From: Trileptium ribeirensis | Taxonomy: Eukaryota; Nematoda; Enoplea; Enoplida; Thoracostomopsidae | NCBI GenBank assembly: GCA_030248225.1 | Contig: JASANE010030078.1 | Coordinates: 62,001-126,000 of the forward strand | DNA: 64,000 nt | Reading direction: 5' to 3' | In this document: piece by piece, positions 1-11,518 of the stretch | Layout: each line of letters begins with the position of its first letter | Position numbering within the stretch: position 1 is the stretch's first letter | The notes under the pieces: generated by a model | The model's input: the letters and a program-made list of their open reading frames with translations, nothing else | Told to the model about the DNA's origin: nothing | The model's database searches: none | Translations under genes and position numbers: made by a program

Positions 1-468
1 AAACAAAGATTACAGCATTTACGCGTCAAAAACATTTACGCATTTTTTAAATGCAGCCGCGATTAGTAGTTTCACACCTATATAACGACAAAATCCGATA
101 GACGTCTGAGCGACTGTAGTTTAACAGAGAATAGTCACCTTAGCTTCAGAAGTAAGAATGCAAGAACTTCAATTAATTAACAATATTCCGAAAAGTTCTC
201 ATAAAGATCCAAACCAAAATAAGAGAGGTACACAAATATGGTAAGCAAACTACAAGTTAACATACAGTATTCGCCAAAGATGACTATCGTTTCTTCGAAA
301 CTCGCTTGCAGGTGGCTTCGTTAGAAATTTTTGAATATATAAAGTTTTGCTATGATTTTTACTTAAAGCTCGCTGGATATATACTTGCTCGAGATTTGTT
401 GAAAAGGCGATAACCATTTTTGGCAGGTACAGCCGTTCAACCAGATTAGCTTATCACTATATAATATT
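1..468. other. AT-rich intergenic start, no gene seen
   Basis: No coding signal or repeat match was recognised here. The stretch lies downstream of the minus-strand ORF that stops at 469 and may contain its 3' UTR. No AATAAA was seen immediately after the stop codon. Confidence 0.4.
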
Positions 469-1287
469 TTAGACACTGCTCGAGTCATTAAGGTAACGCG
501 CGTACGCTTTGTGCAACGTTTCTCGGTCTTCTTTGATGAAAAACGACGTCTTCCGACCAACGCCCACGAGTCTTGTGCTGCTAACTGCCCGGACATCTGT
601 TTCTTCGACTGTTAGCGGTCCACAAACAATGTTTTTCAGCGGAACCGTTGACATGTCGGGTACATTGGGCCACTCGTACTCTGTCGGCCGCCCAGCAACA
701 GGGTGCATGAATTTAAACTCTGCTGAGATTGGACCTTTGGGCATACCCCCGATGTTTACCCCCAACAGCTTCCCCACGTACGCCACCTTTCTGTTATCAA
801 ATGCCACCCCAAATAACTGCCCCTCACAAGCCGAACCCTCAGATCGGATGTGCCTCTGAGCGACCAAGTGCCCCTGTTTGTCAGGGGCATCGCTATTGTA
901 CGACGCTTCCGAGTCCGAATACCGTAGCAGAAGTGCTTCCACCTCCGATTTCGACGAAGAAGTTTCATATTGAAAGTTTTTGCGCCGCTTCTTTTTGGTG
1001 ACAATGCTGACGTTATGATCAATGGCTTTGCCCTTTTCAATGCTTTTCTTCTTGTCACCACCTTTATTGTGACATTCGGCCGTCTCCATCTTACCGGATT
1101 TTCCTTTCTTGGCCGCCGCTTCCTTCCGTCGTTTACTCTTCTCTTCGACGGTACGACGTTTTTCCAGAAACTGCGGCGTAGTGATCACTTCGCCGTATTT
1201 TCTCTTTGCAACGACATCCGTTGTCGGCCGCGTTACTGCTGAAACAACCGCTTGAATAGTTTCTTCTCGCGGAATTTTTGAGGCAGC
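469..1287 (-). CDS. C-terminal exon of a pogo/Tigger (jerky-like) transposase or transposase-derived gene
   Basis: A single minus-strand frame is open from about 1310 down to a TAA at 469. A conventional start would be the ATG at 1188, but the same frame runs upstream through a pyrimidine-rich stretch ending in CAG (plus 1288-1290), a plausible 3' splice site, so I treat this as a last exon. In order it shows a short motif with KIPREET, a strongly basic Lys/Arg/Glu-rich stretch with ITTPQFLEKRR, a Ser/Asp/Glu-rich acidic stretch, and a terminal block with GVAFDNRKVAYVGKLLG, EYEWPNVPDMS and LKNIVCG. The terminal pattern (YVGK.LG, an aromatic-WP-x-x-x-D, I-V) resembles the small domain at the end of many Tigger/jerky-like DDE transposases. 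The catalytic DDE core is not visible upstream. It could be a decayed transposon or a domesticated gene. The family match is by recalled pattern only; no search was run. Confidence 0.5.
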   Translation of the reverse strand, partial: AASKIPREETIQAVVSAVTRPTTDVVAKRKYGEVITTPQFLEKRRTVEEKSKRRKEAAAKKGKSGKMETAECHNKGGDKKKSIEKGKAIDHNVSIVTKKKRRKNFQYETSSSKSEVEALLLRYSDSEASYNSDAPDKQGHLVAQRHIRSEGSACEGQLFGVAFDNRKVAYVGKLLGVNIGGMPKGPISAEFKFMHPVAGRPTEYEWPNVPDMSTVPLKNIVCGPLTVEETDVRAVSSTRLVGVGRKTSFFIKEDRETLHKAYARYLNDSSSV

Positions 1288-2071
1288 CTGTTTTTTCTTT
1301 CGCGAAAAAATAGTGAAAAAATTCGCAATAAAAAAAACATCGCACTACACGACACCTGTGGCATCCTTTTCAAATGGCCATTTACACATATAAATACGAT
1401 GGGTGTATTTACTATCGCGGAGGTTTTTACCCCAACGGTCCACTGTAGCACTCAGGTTCTGCGCTAATGTGCAGCTAACCCAATAGGCAAATGAGAACCA
1501 CACCTTTGGTAAATAGAAATTTTTATTGACTTAATATCCAAATCAGAGGCTGAGAGTGCCTGTATTCGGCAGCATAACCATGCATGGTCTAGCCTTCACA
1601 TGCGTGCATTCGGCACTTCTGCACTGTGTTCTGGTTTGCCGCTATGTTGCTGTTTTTATTATCGCGAAAATTTCAGAATTTTATTTTTCGCGAATGTCGC
1701 TATAAATGTAAATCCATGCACCATTTAAAGAAATGGAGGTATTTTATATTTACCACGTTTAGTTCCTGATTTTGGCAGCAAGGACAATTGCACAGCCGAT
1801 ATTGATTGAGATCAACACTACAGTTATGATGCGATATAATTCTCGACAAGTCTTCTGAAACCGAGTCAGTACTGCCAAAACCAGTTGTTGGAACGCCAAT
1901 ATCATCTCAAATCACTAGTCCAGTTTCATCGCAATTATCTTCACGGCCGTCAAGCTGTGACATTGTTTTTGAACTTTGTCCAACTGTGTAGGATACATCT
2001 GTGCAAACTGCTGTAACACATTTCTATTAGAAAAAAAACGTGGTCACACTCTTAGTAAAGCTCGAAATGGC
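1288..2071. other. Non-coding stretch between the exon and a TIR repeat
   Basis: This is AT-rich DNA with no ORF of note. If the exon to the left is real, this should be part of its upstream intron. No repeat family seen elsewhere in the window was recognised. Confidence 0.3.
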
Positions 2072-2655
2072 TAGCCTCTCCACAGCCCTCAGAAAAGTTG
2101 GGGACAACTTCGGGGGGCCGTCATGTTCATTCTCGGGGGAAAATTAATAGTGGGGGTGATAAATTATGCTTAAAAATACTATGTATTTCCATATTTGCAT
2201 GCATTTTTACTACCGCGAATGCATTTTCAAGCTAAAAACGATATTTTAGCATTATAAATAGTGGTAACTAATGTTTAAAAACAATCTGAAAACAAAAAAC
2301 ATAGATTTTCACCTGAAAATTTTTTGGAGTTAGTTGAACATGTGGGGCTTCAGCCGAGCGGGGGGGGGACGGACATGGGGTAAATCTATCGAACATGGGG
2401 AGATTTGGAAAGTTGGAAATATATTCAAGCATTTTTAATACTGTGAATGTATTTTAAAGCTAAAAATGTTATTTTAGCATTATAAATAGTGGTAATTAAT
2501 GTTTAAAAACACTTTGCAAACAAAAAACATAAATTTTCAGACACAAAAATTTTTTGGAATTAGTTGAACACGGTGGGTTTCGGCCGAGTGGGGGGACGGA
2601 CATGGGGGAAAATCTAAAGAACATGAGGAAATTAGGAAAGGGCTCGACAGCCCAG
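2072..2655. repeat. Family B TIR repeat, copy 1, with internal 228-bp duplication
   Basis: The stretch starts with CTCCACAGCCCTC, then a GGGGGCC-rich block, then AT-rich sequence containing AGCATTATAAATAGTGGTAA. The core is present twice: 2189-2416 and about 2417-2640, offset by 228 bp, each ending in a G-run followed by GGACATGGGG. The same sequence recurs at 44114-44468, where both ends are preserved, and its right half recurs at about 4690-4827. A small non-autonomous DNA transposon is the simplest reading. The superfamily is not determined. Confidence 0.65.
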
Positions 2656-3708
2656 CTTGTTTTATAGCTACTGTTGACATTCCGCGTCGTTTTCTTTAGA
2701 GCGTCCTCACCCGACTACACATCATCATCTTGAGATTCGGTCAAATTTGCCGTGAACAATGGAGATGTGATAGCTGCCAGAGCAACTCCGTGGGTTCATC
2801 AGGCCACAAGCCAACTAAAAAAATGTCATCGTATACGCCAACTTTGAATATATGTGCTTGAAATTTGTACATCGAGATGGACGAAGTAAAGGTCCAGTCG
2901 TCGGTTTGCTGTGCAAGGTCTGTCTGCTGCTACGAAGTCGAAACACGAATAAAAAATACCACTAGCATTGTTAATTAATGTTGCTATCACTCGTTGGGAC
3001 CAAGCTAACCAAAAGTTGTTCCACCACGAGTTCGGTGACATCAGTACTAACTAACGCTAACGCTCCAAAACATGCCGGTGCAGCTAAGAAACAGAAACTT
3101 TGAGAAAAGCAGCTAGCATAAGCAATTCCACCAACAATACATTTCACATCGCATTCAGAGAAGTAACAATGTAGAGTTGTCCATTTGACTAGTGATGATA
3201 CTGAGTCACGATTGGCCTCGGTTAATATATATACAAGCGCTTCTGATCAAAACCGCAAGGGAATCCACCTATTGTTTAGGACACTTTTAAAGCTTATTCG
3301 ACAACACTCTGCCCCGAATTATCGTTTTCATCGTGAAATTCAGTACCATTCTCAGACAAAAGCTTCAACGGCAGTCAGAGTGGTGGAAAATTATAGTTCA
3401 AATAGAGCTGTTGTCGAATTTAGTCAGGCACATCATTTGTTTGCGCTGTATGCAGTCTACAACAAAATAATTTCTCCGTGCGCGGGGATTAACCTATTGC
3501 ACATTCTGTACTGGTAGATCTGGCATCCGCCGCAAAATGCCGCGAATGTTTTGCTATTTTTTTCCTTTCGTTTCGATGCAATGAACACTATCACTGATAC
3601 AATTGCCTGGCTAAATTGTCAGATGAATTTGCTGTTTGAGAAATGTCCGTTTTTGTTTCCCCACACTGGCCCAAAAAAGTAAACTTGCAAAACTGTATGT
3701 CATATTAG
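2656..3708. other. Intergenic, no recognised gene
   Basis: A 110-codon open stretch (3185-3517, +) has no recognisable motif and looks like chance. The left half contains nothing else identifiable. The right edge merges with the hAT-like relic, and parts of 3540-3700 may be its decayed upstream sequence. Confidence 0.3.
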
Positions 3709-4186
3709 TCTAATGGCGGTGGTGGAGCACGTTCTGAATTTTTCTCTGCAAACTGCCTCATCAAGGAATTTAATCCAGGCATTACAAATTTCTGGTGTGG
3801 TTCCCACAGTGCTCATTTAGCATCTAAATATGCTTCGAAAAGCATTGAGTTCATGGAAAATACAATATCATGTGACAAAGCACTTGCTGCAACCGTTAAC
3901 AATGTCCAGCGAAGCACGTCAACTTTTTAAAGCTTCAAAACGTACTGTGTATGGAATACCTGAAGCATGTGAAGAATCGCTTTGCGACCGAGCAATGTTT
4001 AAATGGGAGTCTGAAAGTAACTGTGTATCTGAAGAGGCTATGTTTCATTCAGCTACTACCCATACGATAACTCAGATCCGTGAAACCGCTCGTGATTCAA
4101 ATAGTCGCGGTTCAGTTCACACAATCTGGCAAATGTTATTCGACTCTCTCGAATCTTATATGTGGCCTTACAGCGCGATATTTTAA
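3709..4186 (+). pseudogene. hAT-like transposase relic (frame-broken)
   Basis: The frame beginning at 3709 reads through NFWCGSHSAHLASKYA and continues with a Lys/Ser/Asn-rich helix-like segment until a TAA at 3928. The CGSHSAHLA block resembles the 'C-x-x-H-x-L-x-L' segment of hAT-type transposases and related host proteins. A second open stretch in another frame continues to 4186, which suggests a frameshift near 3925. No dimerisation domain or DDE residues can be assigned. It is flanked on both sides by copies of family B. Family assignment is tentative. Confidence 0.3.
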
Positions 4187-4689
4187 ACATAATGGTGCAA
4201 TTTATTCGTAATACGGAACTTACCTAGCTGAATTTTTCACAATTCTTTCTTGCAATACGTCGTACCTTAAACGAACTTAGTCATGTGACACGTCATGATT
4301 TACGTTATTTGCGAGCTAAAAAGGTCATAAGTGATGGCAAATACGGTGAATGACGATATAAATTACATCGATATTACAGACAGTTTTTTCCGTTTGACAA
4401 GTTGCCACGCGTCAGTGAATGTCGAGAGCAGCGCTGATGCGTTGCTGAAAACCAAGCACTCCACCCCAACTTCAGCATTTATTAGTATTATCCTATTATT
4501 ATATCACTAAAGTAGTATCAGACTGAGTAGCACCAACAATTCAGCGACCTGCACAGAGAACTGTATTTCTGTACGTATTTTTCATCAAATGCTGATTTTC
4601 GGCTCATGCATCACCAACGATCAACAAGCTGTCAGCTGTATCAATTTTATTTGAGTTTATATGTGAAATTTAAAAATATTTAGCAAAGG
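4187..4689. other. AT-rich non-coding stretch
   Basis: No ORF, repeat match or structured element was recognised between the hAT-like relic and the partial family B copy. Confidence 0.3.
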
Positions 4690-4827
4690 TATATGACACA
4701 TGGTTAAACATGAGTATGATTAGTAAATATGGGGAGATCACGACTATTGGGGGACGGACACGGGGAAAAACTCACAAGAATTGGAGGATTTGGAAAGTAG
4801 GGGAGGTCCTCCAACCCACTGTGGACA
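4690..4827. repeat. Family B TIR repeat, partial copy (right half)
   Basis: It contains GGGGACGGACACGGGG, then GGATTTGGAAAG, and ends with CCCACTGTGGACAG, matching the right half and terminal inverted repeat of the full copy at 44114-44468. The left half is missing. Confidence 0.6.
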
Positions 4828-5708
4828 GTACAGCCATGTAGCGGTGTTGCGCCGTGTGCTTACCCCTTATATAATGAATAGAATGGCTGTCGAAAGCACT
4901 TGTTCGGCACCGTGAGATGGTGATTCTTGACGAGAAGCAGAGCTCGGCTTGCTTAATTACTATAACAAATTTGGAATGGTTTAGTGTCTGTCGACCGAGT
5001 TCCAATAACATAAGTTCCGCATTCCTGCTGTTAGGTTACTATGCCTCCTGAGCTTCGGAATATATGCCGACATTCCACAGATACGATGGCGGCCTTCACG
5101 CAAGAAGTACGTGTTCTAGCGCCAACAGCAATTTAGGCCCGACAAAAATAGCAATGAGCGGCAGTCTTACATTCGAGTTAACATTACGCTATCGCGCACT
5201 CTAGATAGAACAGTGAGTTCATAAGTCGAAAAGAAAGTCGTTCATTTGCCAAACCCCTCCTTCCCACCAAACTTAGTTAAAAACAGCGCCAGTGCAAAGA
5301 AAACATACGATCGTTTTGATCGGAAACATAACTCGACTAACAAACAAGAAAAGGAAATGCAATTTTAACATCGACGAAAGCTAATGTGCAAATAAGCTCT
5401 CGTCCATAACAAATAATATTGTTACATTTTAGTAATAACAATAATGCATTATTGTAAGGCCGTGTTCACATTGCGTTCGGTTCGAAACGATCCGATACGA
5501 AATCGCATGCGCAATTTTTTCGGATCCGATTCGGATAAATTAGTGCGAAAAATAAATACATATACACAGATAGATATACACGCGTGGGGCAGGTATAGCT
5601 TGGTCGTATCGAATCTGACGCAATGTGCATATAATTTGAACTGGATGCAGTATGATCACTCCCTAATAATAATTACTAAAAAATACAGCTATCTATAAAT
5701 ATTATTTC
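4828..5708. other. Intergenic, no recognised feature
   Basis: No coding or repeat assignment was possible. A short ORF at 5444-5698 (+) has no motif and low-complexity composition. Confidence 0.3.
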
Positions 5709-6545
5709 TGTTAAACTGAGGGATAGGGGTTGCACTTTGCTTGTGACGGCTATTGGTATTTATAGGACGGGATTCGTCACAGAAGGTTATAGGTTCGTGT
5801 ATGTGACCAGTAGTAGAGCAGTGGGGACGTTAGCTATGATATATGATAGCAAAGAGTGCAACTGAAGATCTATCGATAAGGCCTTATTCATCTATGACAC
5901 TCTACTATTGTTCCAACAGTTTCAGGCACAGAAAAAAGATTATTACAAAAGTTTTAATAATTTAGATATTGAGATAGTAATAAAACACAATTCGAAACCT
6001 CTGTGTAGCCGTACAGCTTCGCACGACAGATCGTTTATCCTCATATTAAATGCTCATTAGTACCCGTTATATGGTTATTTAATTACGAAAGTATTCGTTT
6101 CTCTTGTCAGCTCAGAGAGATCTCCCAAAGGGAATACTACCCCATATTCTATGTGTTATCCTTTCTCTTGCGATATAGTACATGTGCTCAAATAGGACAT
6201 CACTAGGTATGCGTCACACTGGTAGCGTTTGACTTCAACTAAAGTTAAACTCAATGTGTCCCAGAGCAAGAAGCCAATCAGGCCCAAAAGAGAGCTTAGA
6301 TTGACGACGTCGATACTGTATACGCAGGTTGTTGCAAATTAACCCGCTTTCCACAGTAGGCGCATTTCACATGGTTACGAATACGTAGTTGGCATGCTTC
6401 AGTTTTGCCTCGCAGTCGCTCTGATTCTCAATAAGTTTCTCCAATTATATAACTACAATCTTGACAAGGCTCAGTGCTCAGGGATTCGGGATGATAATTT
6501 ATTAGCCACATAAAACAAACGTGATAAACCTGACTTATGTGTGCA
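5709..6545 (-). repeat. Degenerate LTR of the window's Ty3/Gypsy family
   Basis: The left part (5709 to about 5830) aligns with the 3' part of the LTR at 6548-7374 in the same orientation: the TGTT start, the GGGATAGGGGTTG / GACGGCTATTGGTATTT block, the ATTCGTCAC-GAAGG block and the GTGACCAGTA block recur in order. The alignment weakens further right. If the whole LTR is present it ends near 6545, directly abutting the next LTR. It may be a remnant of an earlier insertion of the same family. The right boundary is uncertain. Confidence 0.5.
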
Positions 6546-6547
6546 TT

Positions 6548-7374
6548 GTTATATCTTTTCAAATTCAGGGGTAGTGGTTGGATGGGGATTTTTGGGTGTA
6601 GCGGCTATCGGTATTTAAAAGTGGATTAATCACCGAAGGATTGTGCGGTTCGAGGTGTGGCCAGTACAGTGCCGGTGGGACCTTGGTGCGGCGCGCGTCT
6701 TTCTTTCGTGAGCGACTCTACTGCCTTATATTTTACGTTGCTGCGTGATCCTTGCTCGGCTATATTGCTCGAATTCCAGGTAGTTGGGCAACAGACACGA
6801 ATATAGAATGTTTATTGCAACGTACGATAAAATTTTAGAATATATACTATTGTCACGCCCATAGATCACTCTTGGCACTATTGTTCACAGCCGTATTAGG
6901 TCTTAATACCGTCTTCGAGCTCGTAATAAAAACCGCGGCATTACTCTCTAGTACCGTTTTTAGCTCACGCTAATTCGCACTAATTTTTCAGTAACGTTAA
7001 TCGAGTTCTCGTAACCAAAATGATAGCAATTTTCTTTAGTACTGGATTGCTTTCAGCTCACTCTTATGCACCACCGGTCTCCTTGCACAGTCTGACACTC
7101 GATTTGCACAGTCTGACGTTTCACTTTCACTATACCCTTCGGCCACTGATGTCACTAAACTTGACGATCCCTATCTAGTGCTTTAGTCTAAGTTTATTTA
7201 AAGTGTTGGGGTATGCCTTAACCCTAAGTTATCACCACTATTGTTGAAGTGTCATATATACTTGAGCGATAGTGATTGGAATTTATGTTATCTGTTATAT
7301 ACTTTATTAAAGCCCTTGTGGGTTGACACAATGACGCCGGACGGTAGCCACTGTGACAACTGGTCCCCTCATCA
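6548..7374 (-). repeat. 3' LTR of the Ty3/Gypsy element
   Basis: It begins (plus strand) with TGTTATATCTTTTC, shared exactly with the start of the LTR at 16363, and its right end is placed at CCTCATCA, just outside the integrase stop. A purine-rich tract on the minus strand (plus 7375-7394) would serve as polypurine tract. It carries AATAAA on the minus strand (plus 6811-6816), conserved in the two plus-strand LTRs, and two copies of a CACAGTCTGAC motif near 7088-7120. The shared block GCGGCGCGCGTCTTTC...GTGAGCGACTCTACTGCC is the most conserved part against the other LTR. The inner boundary is inferred. Confidence 0.7.
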
Positions 7375-7394
7375 CTCATTCTTTGCTTTCCTGA

Positions 7395-8423
7395 TCAACT
7401 CAGAATTGGTGAAGAAGCCACGCCCGGACGGGTTGCCACCTCCTCCACCCTTTGAGTAGTTATGACTGCTCTAACTTCGGGAAACCAATCCATGGTTTGG
7501 GTTTTCTCCCGGTAAATCGGGGTCGCGGCCGTGTAGTAAGAAAAATGGGGTTTGTCCGGCTGATACATGGACCGCTGTTCAATATGCGACGCATATATAA
7601 TGGTTCCAAGAATTCGTGCCACTTATCGGGGGCTAGTTCTGTTGTTGGTTTCAGCATCGCTTAGAGTGTTTGGTTCCATCTTTCTACAATTCCGTGCGCT
7701 TGATGATGGTATGGTGCCGAATACACCTTCTTTGTTCCAATTTGTGCTAGTTCTTTCGTAAAGTTCTCAGCGGTAAAACAGGGTCCTTGATCCGTTAACA
7801 CTACTCGGGGACTCCATGTCGGCACACGATTCTTTCGTTAAAACGTTTGGTAATCGTGTTAGCCGTTTGGTCTGGTACTGCGAACGCTTCGGGCCATTTC
7901 GTGAAGTAATCCATGAAGCAGATAATGTATTTGTTGCCGGATTGAGTTGGTGGTAGGGGTCCAATGATGTCAATGGCTAGCATGTGGAATGGTGCTAGGG
8001 CCTTGATCGGTTGTAACGGGTTTCTTCTTTTCGGTCTTGTCGAAATCGAGCACACGGAATATTCTTCTATGTATTGACGTAAATCGCGGGTCATGCTTGG
8101 CCTGAAAAATTTCCTCGTCATCTTCGACCATTCCTTATCAAATCCCAGATGTCCTCCGTACTTCGATGTGGGGTACATTTCGAATAGTGATCGTCGAAAA
8201 TCGGGTGGTACCACAATCTGGAATTCCCATGGTTCAGTTTGTTATGGTTGATCTTTTCTTCGTAATCGATACAAGATGTCGCCGAAAATGATAAACTGGT
8301 TTTCATGTGCCACGATCCATTTCTTCTCAAATTCGGGTGTCGCATCCAAAAATTCGCTATTTTCGATGTAATATTTGAACGAATGCATACATGTGTCTTC
8401 GTGTTAGGCTCGTACCAATTCAT
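7395..8423 (-). pseudogene. Ty3/Gypsy integrase (frame-broken)
   Basis: The minus-strand frame 8214-7801 shows an N-terminal HHCC-like zinc-binding segment (YGGHLGF, then EEYSVCSIS, in which the second cysteine of the usual CxxC is Ser) followed by the catalytic core with the first Asp in LAIDIIGPLPPT and the FTKWPEAFAV block. A stop at 7801 ends this frame. One base over, the core continues with LTDQG (second Asp) and HGIVERWNQ (catalytic Glu), with exactly 35 residues between Asp and Glu, a DD35E spacing. Further frame changes follow and the C-terminal part ends with a stop near 7395. Upstream, 8423-8215 holds the pre-integrase linker. The enzyme would have inserted retrotransposon DNA into the nuclear genome. 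It is inactive as it stands. Confidence 0.85.
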
Positions 8424-9144
8424 CCGGTGTCCATGGTGGTTCTAATCGAAAGTCCTGTGAGTACATTTCGGCTTCGGTAATTTCTGGTTCTTCGTGTTCA
8501 TCCGGTTGATCTAATTGTTCTTCCGGTTCCGTTCTTTCTTATTGTAGTTCGAATTTGTACCATTCTTTGATCATTGTCTAGTAACGGTTCCACTCGGACC
8601 GTCTTTCTTGGTTGTTTCCGTCGTTGTGATACAGTTTGTTTTTCCTCATTAAAAAGTTCCAGTATACTGTCTTCTTCCGAGATTTCTTCCATAATCGGTT
8701 GGTTGTCTTCTTCATTATCGTCACTGTGTGTTATCATCAAGATTCTACTTGATGAAGCCCTTTGTTGTTGTTCACTTGATTTCATGGGTCCGTTATTTCT
8801 TTGACCCTTCTTTTGGCTTTGTGAGTCTTGCGGCCCTTTCTTTCCTTGTTTCTTCTGGTTGTACTTTTTCCGTCCACCACCGGTTATATACTAGTTCCTT
8901 GTCTCTTCCCATTTCGTTTTGGTTTTCGATGTCGGACAATTCGGATACATCCGATATCGGATACATCCGAATCAGAGTCTTCTTGGTCCATTCCAGCTAT
9001 CGGGTACTTTTTTAATTCTTTGATTTCCTTTACGGTGATTTTTATCTTCCTTGCGTTCTTGTTCTTTTTGCTTCGTCTTACTGGCTTCTTTTGTTCTTAT
9101 TTGGATCGCTTGTTGTTGGTTTCCACCAGTTCTTTTAGTTACTA
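8424..9144 (-). pseudogene. Pol linker between RNase H and integrase, highly charged
   Basis: Minus-strand open stretches at 9223-8972 and 8785-8498 are rich in Lys, Glu, Gln and Asp, with blocks such as SDDNEEDNQP and SEEDSILELF. They lie where Gypsy elements have a variable spacer between RNase H and integrase. The length is unusual: about 900 bp of low-complexity acidic and basic sequence. No known domain is visible. It could be a tether or an element-specific insertion. Confidence 0.5.
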
Positions 9145-10656
9145 GTGGTTTGTACTTGTTCTTCGCTTCTTCACAATCCGATTCCATGTTCTCGGTCCCA
9201 GACACTACTGGTGGTCTTGACATGCAATCCGCGTTCTGGTGGTATCGTCCCGGTTTGTATACGATTGTTCACTCGTACTCGATACTCTTGTCAGTGCGCC
9301 AGTCGCACGGTCATTTGTTCCAATGGTCGTTTGTTATTGAGAATCTGTACCAATGGTGCACGGTCCGTGATGATCGTTGTATGGTTTCCCAATAAGTACG
9401 GCCGGAATTGTTGAACCGCACGAATTACTGTCAGGCATTCTTGTTTAGTAATGGAGTACCGGGTTTCTTCATCGCGGTACTTATTGCTTCCATAATGAAT
9501 TACATGTTCATTCCCCGTCTCGTCTTCTTGGGATAGAATGTATCCGATGCCAAGTTAGCTTGCGTCGGTGTACAGGATGAATGGCCTGTGCGGATCAGGA
9601 TATCCCAATACTGGAGGTGTTGTCATCTTGCTCTTCAGGGTATCGAACGCTTGTTGGGTATCCTCCGTCCACAGTTGAATAAACTTCACCATTTTTGATC
9701 GTTTGTTGGTAATGTCATAGAGTGACGCTGCTATTGTTCCATAGTCAGGTACGAATTGTGTATAATATCCGGTTAACCCGAGGAAATTCTTGAGTTGTGT
9801 TACCGTCTTCGGTTTCGAGAAGTTCTGTATCTTCTCGACCTTTCCAGTGTCCGTTGAAATTCCTTTATTCGACACGATGTATCCCAGGAATGGAATTTTT
9901 TCTTTCAAGAACTCGCACTTTGATCAATTTGCTATGAGGTTCGCTTCGCGAAGAAGCTGTAGTATCTGGCTGATGTCGTATAAATGGTGCCAGTATGACG
10001 TTGAAAATATTATGTCATCGAGGTAGCATAGGCACGATTCCATTAAGACGCCCTCAAAAATCGACTGCATCATTCTTTGGAATGTTGAGGAGCGTTCTTC
10101 AATCCAAAAGGCATGACGTTGAATTCGAATAGACCATCGTGGCAGATGAACGCGGTTTTTTCTTTATCTTGCACGTTCATCGGGACTTGCCAGTATCCCG
10201 ACTTGAGATCCAGGGATGAAAAATACTTCGCTCCGATTAACGCGTTCAACATTTCATCGATTCGCGGTAATGGAAAGCTATCACGCTTTGTGATTGAGTT
10301 GAGCGTTCTGTAGTCGGCACAAGATCTTTGTGTTGGTCAATACGATCGGTGATGCCCATGGACTGTAGGGTCTTCTGGTCACTCCTTGATCCAACATCTC
10401 TTGATCTTGCTTGCTCGCTTGACTTCGGTCCACATACAGTAGACGTCGCATCGTTTGTTGTATCGGTTTCTCGACCGTGGTTTGGATATAGTGTTCTACC
10501 TGCGTATTGTATTGATCCCGATGTCGAGAAGTCGTCTTGGTAGTTGTGGAGTACGGTTGCTAGATACACATTTTCTTCTTCATCAGCAACGGATTTCTCC
10601 AAATAGATTTCGGCAGGACGCTCGATACTGTTCATATGCTCGATTTGGCGTATCAC
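9145..10656 (-). pseudogene. Ty3/Gypsy reverse transcriptase and RNase H (frame-broken)
   Basis: RT motifs appear in order on the minus strand: the SPWASPIVL block (about 10370-10330), KYFSSLDLKSGYWQVP with its catalytic Asp (about 10220-10175), FNVMPFGLKNAPQ, and the YLDD active-site box at plus 10014-10025. The thumb/connection follows at 9908-9555 (FLGYIVSNKGIS, LKNFLGLTGYY), leading into RNase H with ILYTDAS. RNase H continues in another frame through YSITKQECL to about 9145. The reading frame changes at least near 10330, 10070, 9910 and 9555. These are the copying enzymes of the element (RNA to DNA in cytoplasmic particles). Key catalytic residues persist, which suggests decay by indels more than by long neutral drift. 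Confidence 0.88.
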
Positions 10657-11518
10657 TTGTTCTTGGAATTACTCAATGTTGAACCGTCGCTGTTCTTTCT
10701 TTCTTTCTTGGACTTCTGTATCCACAAGTGCTATCGTTTGTGGATTCTTTATTTGAATTTCTCCGGTCCATGATTTGATTATCGGTTTCCCTCTTTTTCC
10801 GATGTAATCCATTCTGTATGTAGTTTTTCCTTTCTTGTTTGGTTCTTTGCTTGTTTTTGCTTGAACCGGTCAATCGCTTTTTGTGCTTTCTCTTCATCAA
10901 CCACGGTTTTCACAATCATTTCTTCGACCTTTCGTGCCACCAGCTGATCTTCAATTATTTCCATTTCGATTGTGTTTAGGTTGCACACCGGTATCATGAT
11001 GTTGCGTTTTTCCACTTTGGCGATACTGCTCGGTATTGCCAATCCGTTGTTGGTCTTCATCAGAGGTTCCACAACTACCGTGTCACCTTCTTTTGTTACT
11101 TCAGGGGTCTTCACTTCGATAAACTTCGCTTACCATGGTGGGATCACTTGTCTATACGAACACTTGCAGATGTCTATGTGATGGTCATCTTCTTGACTGA
11201 GCGATCCCATTTCGTCGGTTCTCCAACAATGGGTATCGGTTGACCGTTCATCTTGATTCGTAGTTCTTGATAATCGATCACCTATTCGAACGCTGCCAAT
11301 AAATCGTGTCCATATATTGCAACTTTCTAAAAGTTCCTAATTACGATGAACCGTATCTTCCGTACTTTCTTTTCGAGATGGGCTTGTACGAAGATGTATC
11401 CTACCGCTCTTTCTGTTAGATCCCCATTGAATCCAACTGCGCATAGTGCGATTTCTTTGAGTGGTAGGTGCTTGAGGGTAGTGTCTTTCGTTTGAAGGCT
11501 TTTACGATGATAATCATT
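10657..11518 (-). pseudogene. Pol N-terminal part: protease C-terminal half and pre-RT spacer
   Basis: Reading minus from 11518, the frame continues the protease interrupted at 13105: a basic segment, a CAVGFNGD-like strand, FIVIRNF, a stop, then YGHDLLAAFE and VIDYQELRIKMNGQ, which matches the flap-to-C-terminus organisation of retroviral-type aspartic proteases. A linker with IPVCNL (about 10980) and a Lys/Glu-rich stretch (11114-10779 open) leads to RT. Several stops are present. The segment abuts the inserted RTE-like element on its right side. Confidence 0.65.

Noticed and set aside
3185..3517. 110-codon ORF on the plus strand
   Set aside because: No motif, AT-driven codon use and no splice or start support; treated as chance.
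7374..7456. LTR edge at TGGCAACCCG preceded by a purine tract (AAAGGGTGGAGGAGG)
   Set aside because: Integrase C-terminal coding runs through this point to about 7395, so the LTR edge was placed further left at 7374.
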